DNA from: Marinihelvus sp036351115
GTDB taxonomy: Bacteria > Pseudomonadota > Gammaproteobacteria > Xanthomonadales > SZUA-36
NCBI GenBank assembly: GCA_036351115.1
Contig: JAZBOL010000087.1
Span: forward strand, 1 to 64,000
Direction of reading: 5' to 3'
DNA length: 64,000 nt
Shown: in pieces, positions 35,538-43,982 of the stretch
Numbering within the stretch: position 1 is the stretch's first letter
Layout of the letters: every line of letters begins with the position of its first letter
Position numbers and translations under genes: made by a program
Notes under the pieces: generated by a model
Told to the model about the DNA's origin: nothing
What the model saw: the letters and a program-made list of their open reading frames with translations, nothing else
Database searches by the model: none

Positions 35538-36335
35538 ATGCAAAAGGTCCAGCTCCAGCCCGCTTACGTCTTGCATTCCAGGCCATTCCGGGAAAGCAGC
35601 CAGCTGCTCGAGCTCCTGACACGGGATTTCGGCCGCGTGGGGGCGGTCGCGCGGGGTGCGCGTGGCGCACGTTCGCGCTGGCGAGGTGTTCTGCAGCCCT
35701 TTCGGCCCCTGCTGGTCAGCTTTTCACGCCGGTCCGAGCTGGCGACGCTCACGGCGGCAGACCAGGTGGCAGCTCCGCCGGCGTTGTCCGGCGAAGCCCT
35801 CTACTGCGGGCTGTACGTGAATGAACTGACCCTTCGGCTCCTGCTGCGGGACGACCCCCATGCCGAAGTGTTCGAACAGTACCGGGAAACGCTCGGCGCC
35901 CTCGTAGGCGGGGAGGCGCTGCAGTCGGCCCTGCGTCTGTATGAAAAGCAGCTCTTGGATGCGACGGGTTTCGGCCTGATATTGGATCGTGAGGCCGGCA
36001 GCGAAACGCCCCTGGATCCACAGGCCCGATACGACTATCAGCCCGATCGGGGCCCGGTCCGTGTCGCAGACAGCGCCCGGGCCCGGGACGGGGTGCTGGC
36101 GGGGCACGTGTTGCTGGCGCTGGACGCCGGCCACGTCGATCCCGCGGACTGGTCTTCACTCCGCGCGCTCATGCGCCGCGTTCTGAAGCGACAGCTTGGT
36201 GATCGCCCGCTGGCCAGCGAAGCCCTGTTTCGGGCGCTACGCCGGGGCCGGGCGGAACCGGCGCCGGACGCCACCACGGATCCCGGGAGGGACCCAGTGA
36301 CCAACAAGGAATCGAACCATGGTTCAAGCCAATGA
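35538..36335 (+). CDS. recO: DNA repair protein RecO
   Basis: A 265-residue protein loading RecA in the RecFOR pathway. The N-terminal OB fold reads PAYVLHSRPFRESSQLLELLTRDFGRVGAVARGARGARSRWRGVLQPFRPLLVSFSRRSELATLTAAD. The helical part has LYCGLYVNELTLRLLLRDDPHAEVFEQYRETL and LRLYEKQLLDATGFGL. No zinc cysteines are seen, as in E. coli-like RecO. The C-terminal tail is acidic and polar, ending NHGSSQ. The 3' end overlaps the pdxJ start by 17 bp. Confidence 0.93.
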   Translation: MQKVQLQPAYVLHSRPFRESSQLLELLTRDFGRVGAVARGARGARSRWRGVLQPFRPLLVSFSRRSELATLTAADQVAAPPALSGEALYCGLYVNELTLRLLLRDDPHAEVFEQYRETLGALVGGEALQSALRLYEKQLLDATGFGLILDREAGSETPLDPQARYDYQPDRGPVRVADSARARDGVLAGHVLLALDAGHVDPADWSSLRALMRRVLKRQLGDRPLASEALFRALRRGRAEPAPDATTDPGRDPVTNKESNHGSSQ

Positions 36336-37053
36336 CGGCGCCCTGCTTCTCGGGGTGAACATTGATCACGTGGCGACGATTCGCCAGGCCCGCGGCACGG
36401 ATTATCCCTCCGTGTTGCAGGCGGCCGCGATCGCCGAGGAAGCGGGGGCGGACGCCATCACGATTCACCTGCGGGAAGACCGTCGGCACATCCAGGATGA
36501 CGAGGTGGAGGCGCTGTGCCGCCAGGTGAACACCCGCGTGAACCTGGAAATCGCCGTGACCGACGAGATGCTTGCGATCGCCGAGCGGAACCAGCCGGCC
36601 GACGTGTGTCTCGTTCCGGAGAAGCGTCAGGAGCTGACCACCGAGGGCGGCCTCGACGTCGCGCGCCACCACGCGCAGGTGCGGGCCGCTTGCGAACGGC
36701 TGCGCAATGCCGGTATCCGGGTTTCCCTGTTCGTCGATCCGGACCCCGTGCAGCTGCAGGCGTCCGCGGACTGCGGCGCACCGGTGATCGAGCTGCATAC
36801 CGGCGCCTACGCGGAGGTCGAGGGGGACGCCCAGGCCGAGGAGCTGCGCCGCCTGCAACGGGCAAGTGAAATCGGCGCCGATCTTGGGCTCCAGGTCAAC
36901 GCGGGACACGGACTCCACTACGAGAACGTTCACCCGATCGTGGACATTCCCCAGATCGTGGAGCTCAACATCGGCCATGCGATCGTCGCCCGGGCCCTGT
37001 TCGTGGGGCTCGGCCAGGCGGTCCGTGAAATGCGCTCCCTGATGACCCGCTGA
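36319..37053 (+). CDS. pdxJ: Pyridoxine 5'-phosphate synthase
   Basis: A 244-residue TIM-barrel enzyme making pyridoxine phosphate from deoxyxylulose phosphate and aminoacetone phosphate. Motifs: LGVNIDHVATIRQARGTDYPSVLQAAAIAEEAGADAITIHLREDRRHIQD, LEIAVTDEMLAIA, VCLVPEKRQELTTEGGLD, VSLFVDPDP, IELHTGAYAE, and VNAGHGLHYENV near the end. The length is normal. It overlaps recO and is followed by rlmD two bases after its stop, so it is probably one operon with both. Confidence 0.96.
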   Translation: MVQANDGALLLGVNIDHVATIRQARGTDYPSVLQAAAIAEEAGADAITIHLREDRRHIQDDEVEALCRQVNTRVNLEIAVTDEMLAIAERNQPADVCLVPEKRQELTTEGGLDVARHHAQVRAACERLRNAGIRVSLFVDPDPVQLQASADCGAPVIELHTGAYAEVEGDAQAEELRRLQRASEIGADLGLQVNAGHGLHYENVHPIVDIPQIVELNIGHAIVARALFVGLGQAVREMRSLMTR

Positions 37054-37055
37054 TC

Positions 37056-38387
37056 GTGGGGCGCCGCCGGAAACTGCCCAGCGAGCCGTTCGAGGTGGAG
37101 ACCGGCGCCCTGGATGCCAAGGGCGCCGCCGCCGCGCAACACGATGATCGCCAGCTCCGGGTGTGGGGCGCGCTGCCGGGGGAGCGTGTGCTGGCCCGTT
37201 ACCTGTTCGGCCGCCGATTTCGGGGGCAGGCGGAAACCGTCGAGGTGATGGAGCCTGCCGAAGGGCGCGTCCTCCCGCCCTGTCCCAGCTTTGGGACCTG
37301 CAGCGCCTGCACCCTCCAGCACCTCTCCCGTGAAGCGCAGCTGTCCTTCAAACAGGAGCGGCTCCTGGCCCTGCTCGATGAACAACTGCCTGGCGGTGCG
37401 TTGAAGCCCGGGCGTGTGCTGCCACCCCTGGACGCGGACCGCTGGAACTATCGCCGCAAGGCGCGCCTGTCGGTTCGTGCGGTAAAGGGCAAGGGGCGCG
37501 TGCTGGTGGGTTTCCGCGAACGGGACGGGCGCTTCGTGACCGACATGCAGGCGTGCCACACCCTGTTCACGCCGGTGGCAGAAGCCCTGCCGGCGCTTTC
37601 CGAGCTGATCGGTTCCCTGGACGCCGCCGCCACGATCCCCCAGATCGAGGCCACCTGCGGCGACGAGGCCACGGCCCTCGTATTGCGTCATCTCGAACCA
37701 CTGAGCGAGGCCGATCTCGATCGCCTGAAAGCCTTCGAAGCGGCGACGGGCTTTCGCTGGTACCTGCAGCCCAAGGGACCGGAAACGGTGGCGCCGCTCG
37801 TGCCGGGTCCCTCGCGGCTTCGTTACGCCCTGGCGGACCACGCACTCGAATTCCACTTCGAGCCCCTGGACTTCGTGCAGGTCAACCAGTCCCTCAACGA
37901 GGCCATGATCGCGCAGGCGCTCGAGTTGCTGTCGCCCGGTGCCGGGGACCGGGTCCTGGACCTGTTTTGCGGGCTGGGCAATTTCACCTTACCGATCGCG
38001 CGCCGGGTGTCTGCCGTCGTGGGCCTTGAAGGGTCTTTCGCCCTGGTCCAGCGCGCCGAGGAGAATGCCCGGGACAACGACGTCGACAATGCGCGTTTCG
38101 CAGCCGTGGATCTCTACGGTGACACGGTGGATGCCGCCTGGCCCCAGGGACGCTTCGACGCGGTCCTGCTCGATCCGCCACGCTCGGGCGCCGCGCCCGT
38201 GCTCCAGCGCATTGCCGACACGGGCGCCGACCGGGTGCTCTATGTATCCTGCAATCCGGAAACGCTCGCGAGCGACGCCGCCGAACTGGTGCGGGGTCAC
38301 GGCTTCCGCCTGGCGGCGGCCGGCGCCATGGACATGTTTCCCCAAACCACGCACATTGAGGCCATGGCGCTGTTCGAGCGCCACTGA
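37056..38387 (+). CDS. rlmD: 23S rRNA (uracil-1939-C5)-methyltransferase RlmD
   Basis: A 443-residue enzyme with an N-terminal TRAM/OB-like domain (residues 1-60). The iron-sulfur cysteines are CPSFGTCSAC near residue 78, with a fourth in DMQACHTLF. The SAM domain has RVLDLFCGLGNFTLPIARR, VVGLEGSFALV, and LLDPPRSGAAPVLQRI. The catalytic cysteine is in YVSCNPETLASD. RlmD (RumA) is favoured by the order after pdxJ, although RlmC-like activity is possible. The start is GTG at 37056. Confidence 0.92.
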   Translation: MGRRRKLPSEPFEVETGALDAKGAAAAQHDDRQLRVWGALPGERVLARYLFGRRFRGQAETVEVMEPAEGRVLPPCPSFGTCSACTLQHLSREAQLSFKQERLLALLDEQLPGGALKPGRVLPPLDADRWNYRRKARLSVRAVKGKGRVLVGFRERDGRFVTDMQACHTLFTPVAEALPALSELIGSLDAAATIPQIEATCGDEATALVLRHLEPLSEADLDRLKAFEAATGFRWYLQPKGPETVAPLVPGPSRLRYALADHALEFHFEPLDFVQVNQSLNEAMIAQALELLSPGAGDRVLDLFCGLGNFTLPIARRVSAVVGLEGSFALVQRAEENARDNDVDNARFAAVDLYGDTVDAAWPQGRFDAVLLDPPRSGAAPVLQRIADTGADRVLYVSCNPETLASDAAELVRGHGFRLAAAGAMDMFPQTTHIEAMALFERH

Positions 38388-38416
38388 GCCCCATTCAAAG
38401 CCAGGAGAGCCGACGC

Positions 38417-38887
38417 ATGGCGCTGGAAATCGAACGCAAGTTTTTGCCCCGGGACGAGAGCTGGCGAACGAACGTGCTTCGTTCCGTGCCCATGAAACAG
38501 GCTTATCTGGGGGGCGACGGCGTCTCGATCCGGGTGCGCCTCGCCGGGGACGTGGCCACGATCAACATCAAGCAGATGCGCCTGGGTCGTGAACGGGAGG
38601 AATTCGAGTATCCCGTCCCCCTCGAGGATGGTTTGCGGCTCTATGCCCTGGCCGGGGGCGGCAAGGTGGCGAAAACCCGCCACTACCTGCGCCATGGCGG
38701 CTTGCTCTGGGAAATCGACGAATTCGAGGAGCGCAATGCCGGGCTGGTGGTGGCCGAGGTGGAGCTCGAGGCCGTGGACCAGGCGGTGGAGCTGCCGCCC
38801 TGGGCGGGGGAGGAGGTGACCGAGGTGGATCGCTACTACAACGTGGCGCTCGCCATCGCGCCCTTTGACACCTGGGAGGACGCATGA
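38417..38887 (+). CDS. CYTH-domain phosphatase/triphosphatase
   Basis: A 156-residue single-domain CYTH protein. The family EXEXK motif appears as MALEIERKFLP. Other tunnel-fold residues are SIRVRLAGDVATINIKQ, EREEFEYPVP and WEIDEFEERNAGLVVAEVELE, followed by EVDRYYNVALA. It is predicted to cleave inorganic triphosphate or a related polyphosphate, with metal held by the tunnel glutamates. The stop overlaps the nagZ start by 4 bp. Unlike the long E. coli YgiF it lacks the CHAD domain. Confidence 0.88.
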   Translation: MALEIERKFLPRDESWRTNVLRSVPMKQAYLGGDGVSIRVRLAGDVATINIKQMRLGREREEFEYPVPLEDGLRLYALAGGGKVAKTRHYLRHGGLLWEIDEFEERNAGLVVAEVELEAVDQAVELPPWAGEEVTEVDRYYNVALAIAPFDTWEDA

Positions 38888-39930
38888 ACGACGCGGACAT
38901 GGCCGCGCCTCGCCCCGGGCCGGTCCTGATCGGCATCGAAGGCGTCGAGCTCCGGCCCCGGGAGAAGGAATGGCTCAACCACCCGCTGGTGGGTGGCGTC
39001 GTACTGTTCACGCGCAACTACCACAGCCTGCCCCAGCTGGAACTGCTCAACGCGTCCATTCGTGAAACCGCGAAAGCGCCCATGCTGATCTGCGTCGACC
39101 ACGAAGGGGGAAGGGTGCAGCGGTTTCGGGACGGGTTTACGCGTCTGCCGAACCTCGCGCTCCTGGGCCGCCTGTACGCCGACTCGGCGGACGTCGCCCG
39201 GGATTTTGCGTACCGCCACGGGCGGGTCATGGCGACGGAGCTGCTCGTCGCCGGGGTGGATCACAGCTTTGCGCCGGTGCTGGACCTGGACGTCGAGAGC
39301 TGTGTCATCGGAGACCGGTCCTTCTCGTCGCGGGCGGACGCCGTGACCGACCTGGGCCGCCATTACCTGGCCGGCATGCACGATTCGGGCATGAAGACCT
39401 GCGGGAAACATTTTCCGGGACACGGCTCCGTGCTCGCCGATTCCCACACGCACGACGTGGTGGACGAGCGCGACGAGGCGAGCATCCGCGCCACGGATCT
39501 CGAACCGTTCGTTGCGCTGAAGAAGGATCTCGACGCGGTGATGATGGCCCACGTCGTGTACCCGGCTGTTGATGAACAACCCGCCGGTTACTCGAAACGC
39601 TGGATTCGGGACGTGCTTCGGGAGGAACTGGGTTACGAGGGCGTTGTCCTGTCCGACGACCTGGGCATGCACGCGGCGGGCTTCGCTGGTAAGCTGCCCG
39701 ACCGCGCGCAGCGCTCCTTCGAGGCGGGTTGCGACGCGGTGCTGGTGTGCCAGCCGGAAGACGCAGCCACGCTGCTGGAGGACTGGGGCGATGCCCCCGC
39801 GCCTGACGGATCGGCGTTGCTCCGCCTGGCCGGGAAAAACAGCGTCACGCGCGAGGAACTCGCGACGGTCGGAGAGTGGCGGCACTGGCAACGATCCCTT
39901 GAAGAACTGGAGCAATCGAAATGGGCCTAG
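38884..39930 (+). CDS. nagZ: Beta-N-acetylhexosaminidase (cell-wall recycling)
   Basis: A 348-residue cytoplasmic GH3 enzyme releasing GlcNAc from anhydro-muropeptides. Motifs: VVLFTRNYHSLPQLELL, LICVDHEGGRVQRFRDGFTRLP, and GMKTCGKHFPGHGSVLADSHTHDVVDERDEASIR with the catalytic His/Asp dyad loop. LSDDLGMHAA holds the nucleophile aspartate. The start overlaps the CYTH gene by 4 bp; the stop overlaps the next gene by 10 bp. In many gammaproteobacteria NagZ signals into beta-lactamase control, but no AmpR-type regulator is here. Confidence 0.95.
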   Translation: MNDADMAAPRPGPVLIGIEGVELRPREKEWLNHPLVGGVVLFTRNYHSLPQLELLNASIRETAKAPMLICVDHEGGRVQRFRDGFTRLPNLALLGRLYADSADVARDFAYRHGRVMATELLVAGVDHSFAPVLDLDVESCVIGDRSFSSRADAVTDLGRHYLAGMHDSGMKTCGKHFPGHGSVLADSHTHDVVDERDEASIRATDLEPFVALKKDLDAVMMAHVVYPAVDEQPAGYSKRWIRDVLREELGYEGVVLSDDLGMHAAGFAGKLPDRAQRSFEAGCDAVLVCQPEDAATLLEDWGDAPAPDGSALLRLAGKNSVTREELATVGEWRHWQRSLEELEQSKWA

Positions 39931-40487
39931 CCGACACCGTGGGTCACCCGGATCCCCAATCCCTGCTGGATCGATCGGAGGTCGTGTTCGACAACGAAGC
40001 GGTCGAGGCGGCGCTGGACCAGATGGCCGAGGTCATCAATGCCCATTACGGCGACCAGCCCATCGTGCTCATGGGCGTCATGACCGGCGCGATTCTGCCC
40101 ATGGCCTGGCTCGCCACGCGCCTGACCATGCCGATGACCATGGATTTCGTGCACGCCACCCGCTATCGCGGCGGACTGCATGGCCACGAGCTCGAATACC
40201 GCGTACCTCCGCGCCTCGACCTGGAGGGACAGCACGTGCTGGTCATCGACGACATCTTCGACGAGGGCAACACGCTCGCGGCCATCAAGGGATCCGTGGA
40301 AAAACGCAAGGCCGCCAGCGTCAAGCTGGCGGTGCTCGTGCGTAAGGATCACGACCGCGGACTGCCGAGAGACTATGTCGATTTCGTGGGCCTGGACGTG
40401 CCGGACGTCTACGTTTATGGCTGCGGAATGGACGCTTACGAGGAGTGGCGTCACCTCGACCGCATCATGGCGCTCAACACGGATTGA
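39921..40487 (+). CDS. Hypoxanthine-guanine phosphoribosyltransferase
   Basis: A 188-residue type I PRTase. The PRPP loop is VLVIDDIFDEGNTLAAIKG, and the flexible loop region is YRGGLHGHELEYRVPP. VLMGVMTGAILPMAWLATRL is typical of HGPRT-like enzymes placed next to nagZ in pseudomonads. It would convert hypoxanthine or guanine with PRPP to IMP or GMP. The next gene is a thioinosine phosphorylase, whose product is hypoxanthine, so the two form a salvage pair. It overlaps nagZ by 10 bp. Confidence 0.88.
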   Translation: MGLADTVGHPDPQSLLDRSEVVFDNEAVEAALDQMAEVINAHYGDQPIVLMGVMTGAILPMAWLATRLTMPMTMDFVHATRYRGGLHGHELEYRVPPRLDLEGQHVLVIDDIFDEGNTLAAIKGSVEKRKAASVKLAVLVRKDHDRGLPRDYVDFVGLDVPDVYVYGCGMDAYEEWRHLDRIMALNTD

Positions 40488-40513
40488 ACGGCGTTGGACC
40501 GAGTAGCTGAAGC

Positions 40514-41248
40514 ATGAGGCGCCTGGGCCTGATCGGCGGCAGCGGGTTTGACCACTGGGGCGAACCGGTCGAACGGCGGGCCGTGGAAACCCCCTTTGGT
40601 GAACCTTCCGACGCCTTTCAGGCCTTCGAGCGCAGTTCGACGAGGCTCTGGTTTCTGCCCCGGCACGGTTCAGACCACGGCATCGCTCCCCATCGCGTCA
40701 ACTACCGGGCCAACCTGTTCGCCTTCAGCACCCTGGAGGTCGAAGCGGTGCTCACGGTCAACGCGGTCGGCAGCCTCGATGTCAACCTGCCCGCCGGGAG
40801 CCTTGCGCTGCCGGACCAGTTGATTGACTACACCCACGGTCGGGAAAGCAGTTTTCACGACGGCGTGGCGGGAGATCTCGACCACGTCGAATTCGCCGAA
40901 CCGTTCAGCCACCGCTGGCGCGCGGAGCTCCTGCGGGCTGCCGAGGCAAGCGGCGTCGCCGTGCGCGACGGCGGGTGCATCGCTGTCACCCAGGGCCCCC
41001 GGCTGGAGACGGCGGCGGAAATTCGCCGGCTCGCCCGCGACGGCTCGGACCTGGTTGGCATGACCAGCATGCCCGAGGCCGTGCTGGCCCGGGAGCTGGG
41101 GTTGCCCTATGCCACCCTGGCGGTGGTGGCGAACCTGGCCGCGGGGCTCGAGAAGGACCCCATTACCGTCGAGGCCATCGACCGGACCCTGGCGGACGCC
41201 ATGGGTCGGGTCCATACGCTGATCGATCGACTGTTACAGAACCTGTGA
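40514..41248 (+). CDS. S-methyl-5'-thioinosine phosphorylase (MTAP family)
   Basis: A 244-residue nucleoside phosphorylase. Motifs: LGLIGGSGFDHW, FLPRHGSDHGIAPHRVNYRANLFAF, TVNAVGSLDVNLPAGSLALPDQLIDYTHGRESSFHD, TQGPRLETAAEIRRLARDGSDLVGMTSMPEAVLARELGLPYATLAVVANLAAGL. The gene order (next to nagZ) and the motif set match the Pseudomonas enzyme that cleaves methylthioinosine to hypoxanthine and methylthioribose phosphate. That is the downstream half of MTA recycling after deamination. An adenosine-preferring MTAP is an alternative. Confidence 0.85.
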   Translation: MRRLGLIGGSGFDHWGEPVERRAVETPFGEPSDAFQAFERSSTRLWFLPRHGSDHGIAPHRVNYRANLFAFSTLEVEAVLTVNAVGSLDVNLPAGSLALPDQLIDYTHGRESSFHDGVAGDLDHVEFAEPFSHRWRAELLRAAEASGVAVRDGGCIAVTQGPRLETAAEIRRLARDGSDLVGMTSMPEAVLARELGLPYATLAVVANLAAGLEKDPITVEAIDRTLADAMGRVHTLIDRLLQNL

Positions 41249-41257
41249 GTTCCCGAC

Positions 41258-43351
41258 ATGAGTGAAGTCCCAAGCCAGAGCAGCCCTGACCGTACGGCCG
41301 GAGTTTCGGCGGGACCAGGCAGCGCCGCACCGTATCCTCACCTGCTCGAGCCCCTGGACCTGGGTTTCACGACGCTGCGGAACCGGGTGCTCATGGGTTC
41401 CATGCACACGGGTCTCGAAGACCGGGCGAAGCACTTTCCGCGGCTGGCGGCCTATTTCCGGGAGCGCGCGGAAGGTGGAGTGGGGCTCATGGTCACCGGC
41501 GGCATGGCGCCGACGCTGCGCGGGTGGCTGGCGCCGCTGGCCTCGAGCATGGTCAGCAGGCACCAGGTCGGTCGGCACCGCCAGGTCACCGAAGCGGTGC
41601 ACGGTGCGGGGGGCAAGATCTGCATGCAGATCCTTCACGCCGGCCGCTACGGCTATCACCCGTTCGTGGTCTCCGCCTCCGACCGCAAGTCGCCCATTTC
41701 GCCCTTCAAACCCAAGGCGCTCAGCGCGGCCGGTGTCGAACGTGAAATCCGCGGATTCGTCCGGGCGGCGCGCCTGGCCCGGGAGGCCGGTTACGACGGC
41801 GTCGAGGTCATGGGCTCCGAGGGCTACCTGATCAACCAGTTCACCACGACCCATGTCAACGACCGGGTCGATGCCTGGGGTGGAGACACGGCGAAGCGCT
41901 ACCGGATCGCCGAGGAGATCGTGGCCCGGACCCGCGAGGCCGTGGGTCCCGATTTCATCATCATCTACCGCCTGTCCATGCTGGACCTGCTGCCGGACGG
42001 CAACCGCTGGGACGAGGTGGTCGCCCAGGCCCGGGCCATCGAGGGCGCCGGCGCCACGATCATCAACACGGGGATCGGCTGGCACGAGGCCCGCATCCCC
42101 ACCATCGCCACCATGGTGCCCCGGGGTGCGTTCACCTTCGTCACGGCCCGCCTGAAGCCTGAAGTCGGCTTGCCGCTCGTGACCACCAACCGCATCAACA
42201 CTCCCGAGGTGGCCGAAGCGACCCTGGCGCAGGGCGAGGCGGACCTGGTGTCCATGGCCCGGCCCCTGTTGGCGGATCCCGAATTCGTGAACAAGGCGGC
42301 ACGCAACGAAGCGCACCGCATCAACACCTGCATCGCCTGCAACCAGGCTTGCCTGGATCACACCTTCAAGAACCGGACCGCCTCCTGCCTGGTCAACCCG
42401 AGGGCGTGCCACGAGACCGAGCTGAACTACCCGCCGGCCGCCCGGATACGCCGGATCGCCGTCATCGGGGCCGGCCCTGCGGGCCTGGCGTGCGCAAGCG
42501 TGGCGGCGGAACGGGGACACGAGGTGCACCTGTTCGACCAGGCCGACGACATCGGGGGTCAGTTCAACCTGGCGCGGCGCGTTCCCGGCAAGGAAGAGTT
42601 CGACGAAACCATCCGCTACTTCCGTCAGCGCCTGGCAGACACCGGTGTGCACCTGTCGCTGGGACGCCGGGTGGAAGCCCCGGACCTCGAAGGCTTCGAC
42701 GAGGTGGTGGTCGCCACCGGCGTTCATCCGAGGAAGCCCGATATCCCCGGGCTCGATCACCCCAAGGTACTGGGCTACCTCGATGTCCTGCGCGACAACG
42801 CCACGGTAGGTCAGCGGGTCGCCATCATCGGCGCCGGGGGAATCGGTTTCGACGTGGCGGAATTTCTCTCCCACGACCACGCCCGACCGTCACCGAGCCT
42901 GAACCGCGAGGCCTTTGCCCGGGACTGGGGTATCGACCTGGGTCTGGAGGCGCGGGGCGGGGTGGCCGGGGTCGAGGCCGAACCGTTCCAGTCGGTCCGG
43001 CAGATCACCCTGCTGCAACGCAAGGACAGCAAACCCGGCAAGGGCCTGGGCAAGACGACAGGCTGGATTCACCGCATGAATCTCAAGCGTCGCGGACTGG
43101 AAGCGCTCTCCGGAGTCACCTACGTCAGGGTCGATGATGACGGGCTCCACATCGAGGTCGGCGGTGAAAGGCGGGTGCTGGACGTGGACAACGTCATCGT
43201 CTGCGCGGGGCAGACGCCGAACCGGGAACTGGTGACAGCGCTCGAGGCCGCCGGGGAATCACCGCATCTGATCGGCGGTGCCTTCGAAGCGCGGGAACTG
43301 GACGCCAAGCATGCGATCCGCCAGGGTTCCGAACTGGCTGCTCGCCTGTAG
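41258..43351 (+). CDS. 2,4-dienoyl-CoA reductase (NADPH), FadH-like
   Basis: A 697-residue flavo-iron-sulfur enzyme. The N-terminal old-yellow-enzyme barrel reads LDLGFTTLRNRVLMGSMHTGLED, QILHAGRYGYHP, and GYDGVEVMGSEGYLINQF. The 4Fe-4S cysteines are CIACNQACLDHTFKNRTASC. Two nucleotide folds follow: VIGAGPAGLACASVAAERGHEVHLFDQADDIGGQFNLA and IIGAGGIGFDVAEFL. It reduces 2,4-dienoyl-CoA in the oxidation of unsaturated fatty acids. A 20-residue polar N-terminal extension precedes the family start. It begins 9 bp after the phosphorylase gene. Confidence 0.92.
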   Translation: MSEVPSQSSPDRTAGVSAGPGSAAPYPHLLEPLDLGFTTLRNRVLMGSMHTGLEDRAKHFPRLAAYFRERAEGGVGLMVTGGMAPTLRGWLAPLASSMVSRHQVGRHRQVTEAVHGAGGKICMQILHAGRYGYHPFVVSASDRKSPISPFKPKALSAAGVEREIRGFVRAARLAREAGYDGVEVMGSEGYLINQFTTTHVNDRVDAWGGDTAKRYRIAEEIVARTREAVGPDFIIIYRLSMLDLLPDGNRWDEVVAQARAIEGAGATIINTGIGWHEARIPTIATMVPRGAFTFVTARLKPEVGLPLVTTNRINTPEVAEATLAQGEADLVSMARPLLADPEFVNKAARNEAHRINTCIACNQACLDHTFKNRTASCLVNPRACHETELNYPPAARIRRIAVIGAGPAGLACASVAAERGHEVHLFDQADDIGGQFNLARRVPGKEEFDETIRYFRQRLADTGVHLSLGRRVEAPDLEGFDEVVVATGVHPRKPDIPGLDHPKVLGYLDVLRDNATVGQRVAIIGAGGIGFDVAEFLSHDHARPSPSLNREAFARDWGIDLGLEARGGVAGVEAEPFQSVRQITLLQRKDSKPGKGLGKTTGWIHRMNLKRRGLEALSGVTYVRVDDDGLHIEVGGERRVLDVDNVIVCAGQTPNRELVTALEAAGESPHLIGGAFEARELDAKHAIRQGSELAARL

Positions 43352-43358
43352 CGCTTAT

Positions 43359-43387
43359 TTGCTGAACCCCTAAACACGAAATATAAT
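43359..43387 (+). promoter_or_regulatory. Sigma-70 promoter of winged-helix gene
   Basis: TTGCTG (43359-43364) and a perfect TATAAT (43382-43387) are separated by 17 bp, in an AT-rich pocket right after the fadH-like stop. The start codon is at 43423. Confidence 0.6.
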
Positions 43388-43422
43388 TCCGCTACCTTTC
43401 CCAGCGGGTGGCGGCATCGGCC

Positions 43423-43968
43423 ATGAGCAAGTGGACCCTGTTCAGCAATCACGGCCATGTCCTGGTCGTGCTTTCCCGCGACCCGGATGCGCGCCTGCGC
43501 GACGTCGCGCAGATCGTCGGTATCACCGAGCGCGCCGTCCAGAAGATCGTCCGTGACCTGCAGAACGGCGGTTTCGTCACGGTCACCAAGCACGGTCGGC
43601 GTAATCGCTACCGGCTGCGTCAAAACCAACCCTTGCGCCACACCCTCGAAGCCCATTGCACGGTCGGTGAGTTGCTCGAGATGGTCAATCGGCACGCCCC
43701 CGGGCTGGAGCCGGAGGAGGATGCCGGGGAAGAGATCATCGCGGCAGAGACGACCATCGAGACGGTGCGGGAACCCGAACCGGCGCCCGCCACGATCGAG
43801 CGCGCTGGTGTCGATGCATCTTTCACGGCCGTGGAGCCGTCCGCATCCGGTGATGAACCGGCGCCGGCAAGCCCGTCGGATGCGGAGGACGAAGAATCCG
43901 AACCGCCGGCTCCCCGCCGTCGCAAGGTCCGTCCCATGGAAGACAGCGGGCAGGGAAGCCTGTTCTAG
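43423..43968 (+). CDS. Winged-helix DNA-binding protein with acidic tail
   Basis: A 181-residue protein. Residues 1-75 form a winged helix (SNHGHVLVVLSRDPDARLRDVAQIVGITERAVQKIVRDLQNGGFVTVTKHGRRNRYRLRQNQPLRHTLEAHCTVGELLEMV). This is a widespread single-domain regulator type of unknown target. After it, the remainder is disordered, acidic and proline-rich and ends RRKVRPMEDSGQGSLF. The start ATG at 43423 is favoured over GTG 43408. It has its own promoter at 43359-43387. The next gene starts 14 bp later on the same strand. Confidence 0.8.
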   Translation: MSKWTLFSNHGHVLVVLSRDPDARLRDVAQIVGITERAVQKIVRDLQNGGFVTVTKHGRRNRYRLRQNQPLRHTLEAHCTVGELLEMVNRHAPGLEPEEDAGEEIIAAETTIETVREPEPAPATIERAGVDASFTAVEPSASGDEPAPASPSDAEDEESEPPAPRRRKVRPMEDSGQGSLF

Positions 43969-43982
43969 GCCGGGGCGCGCGG

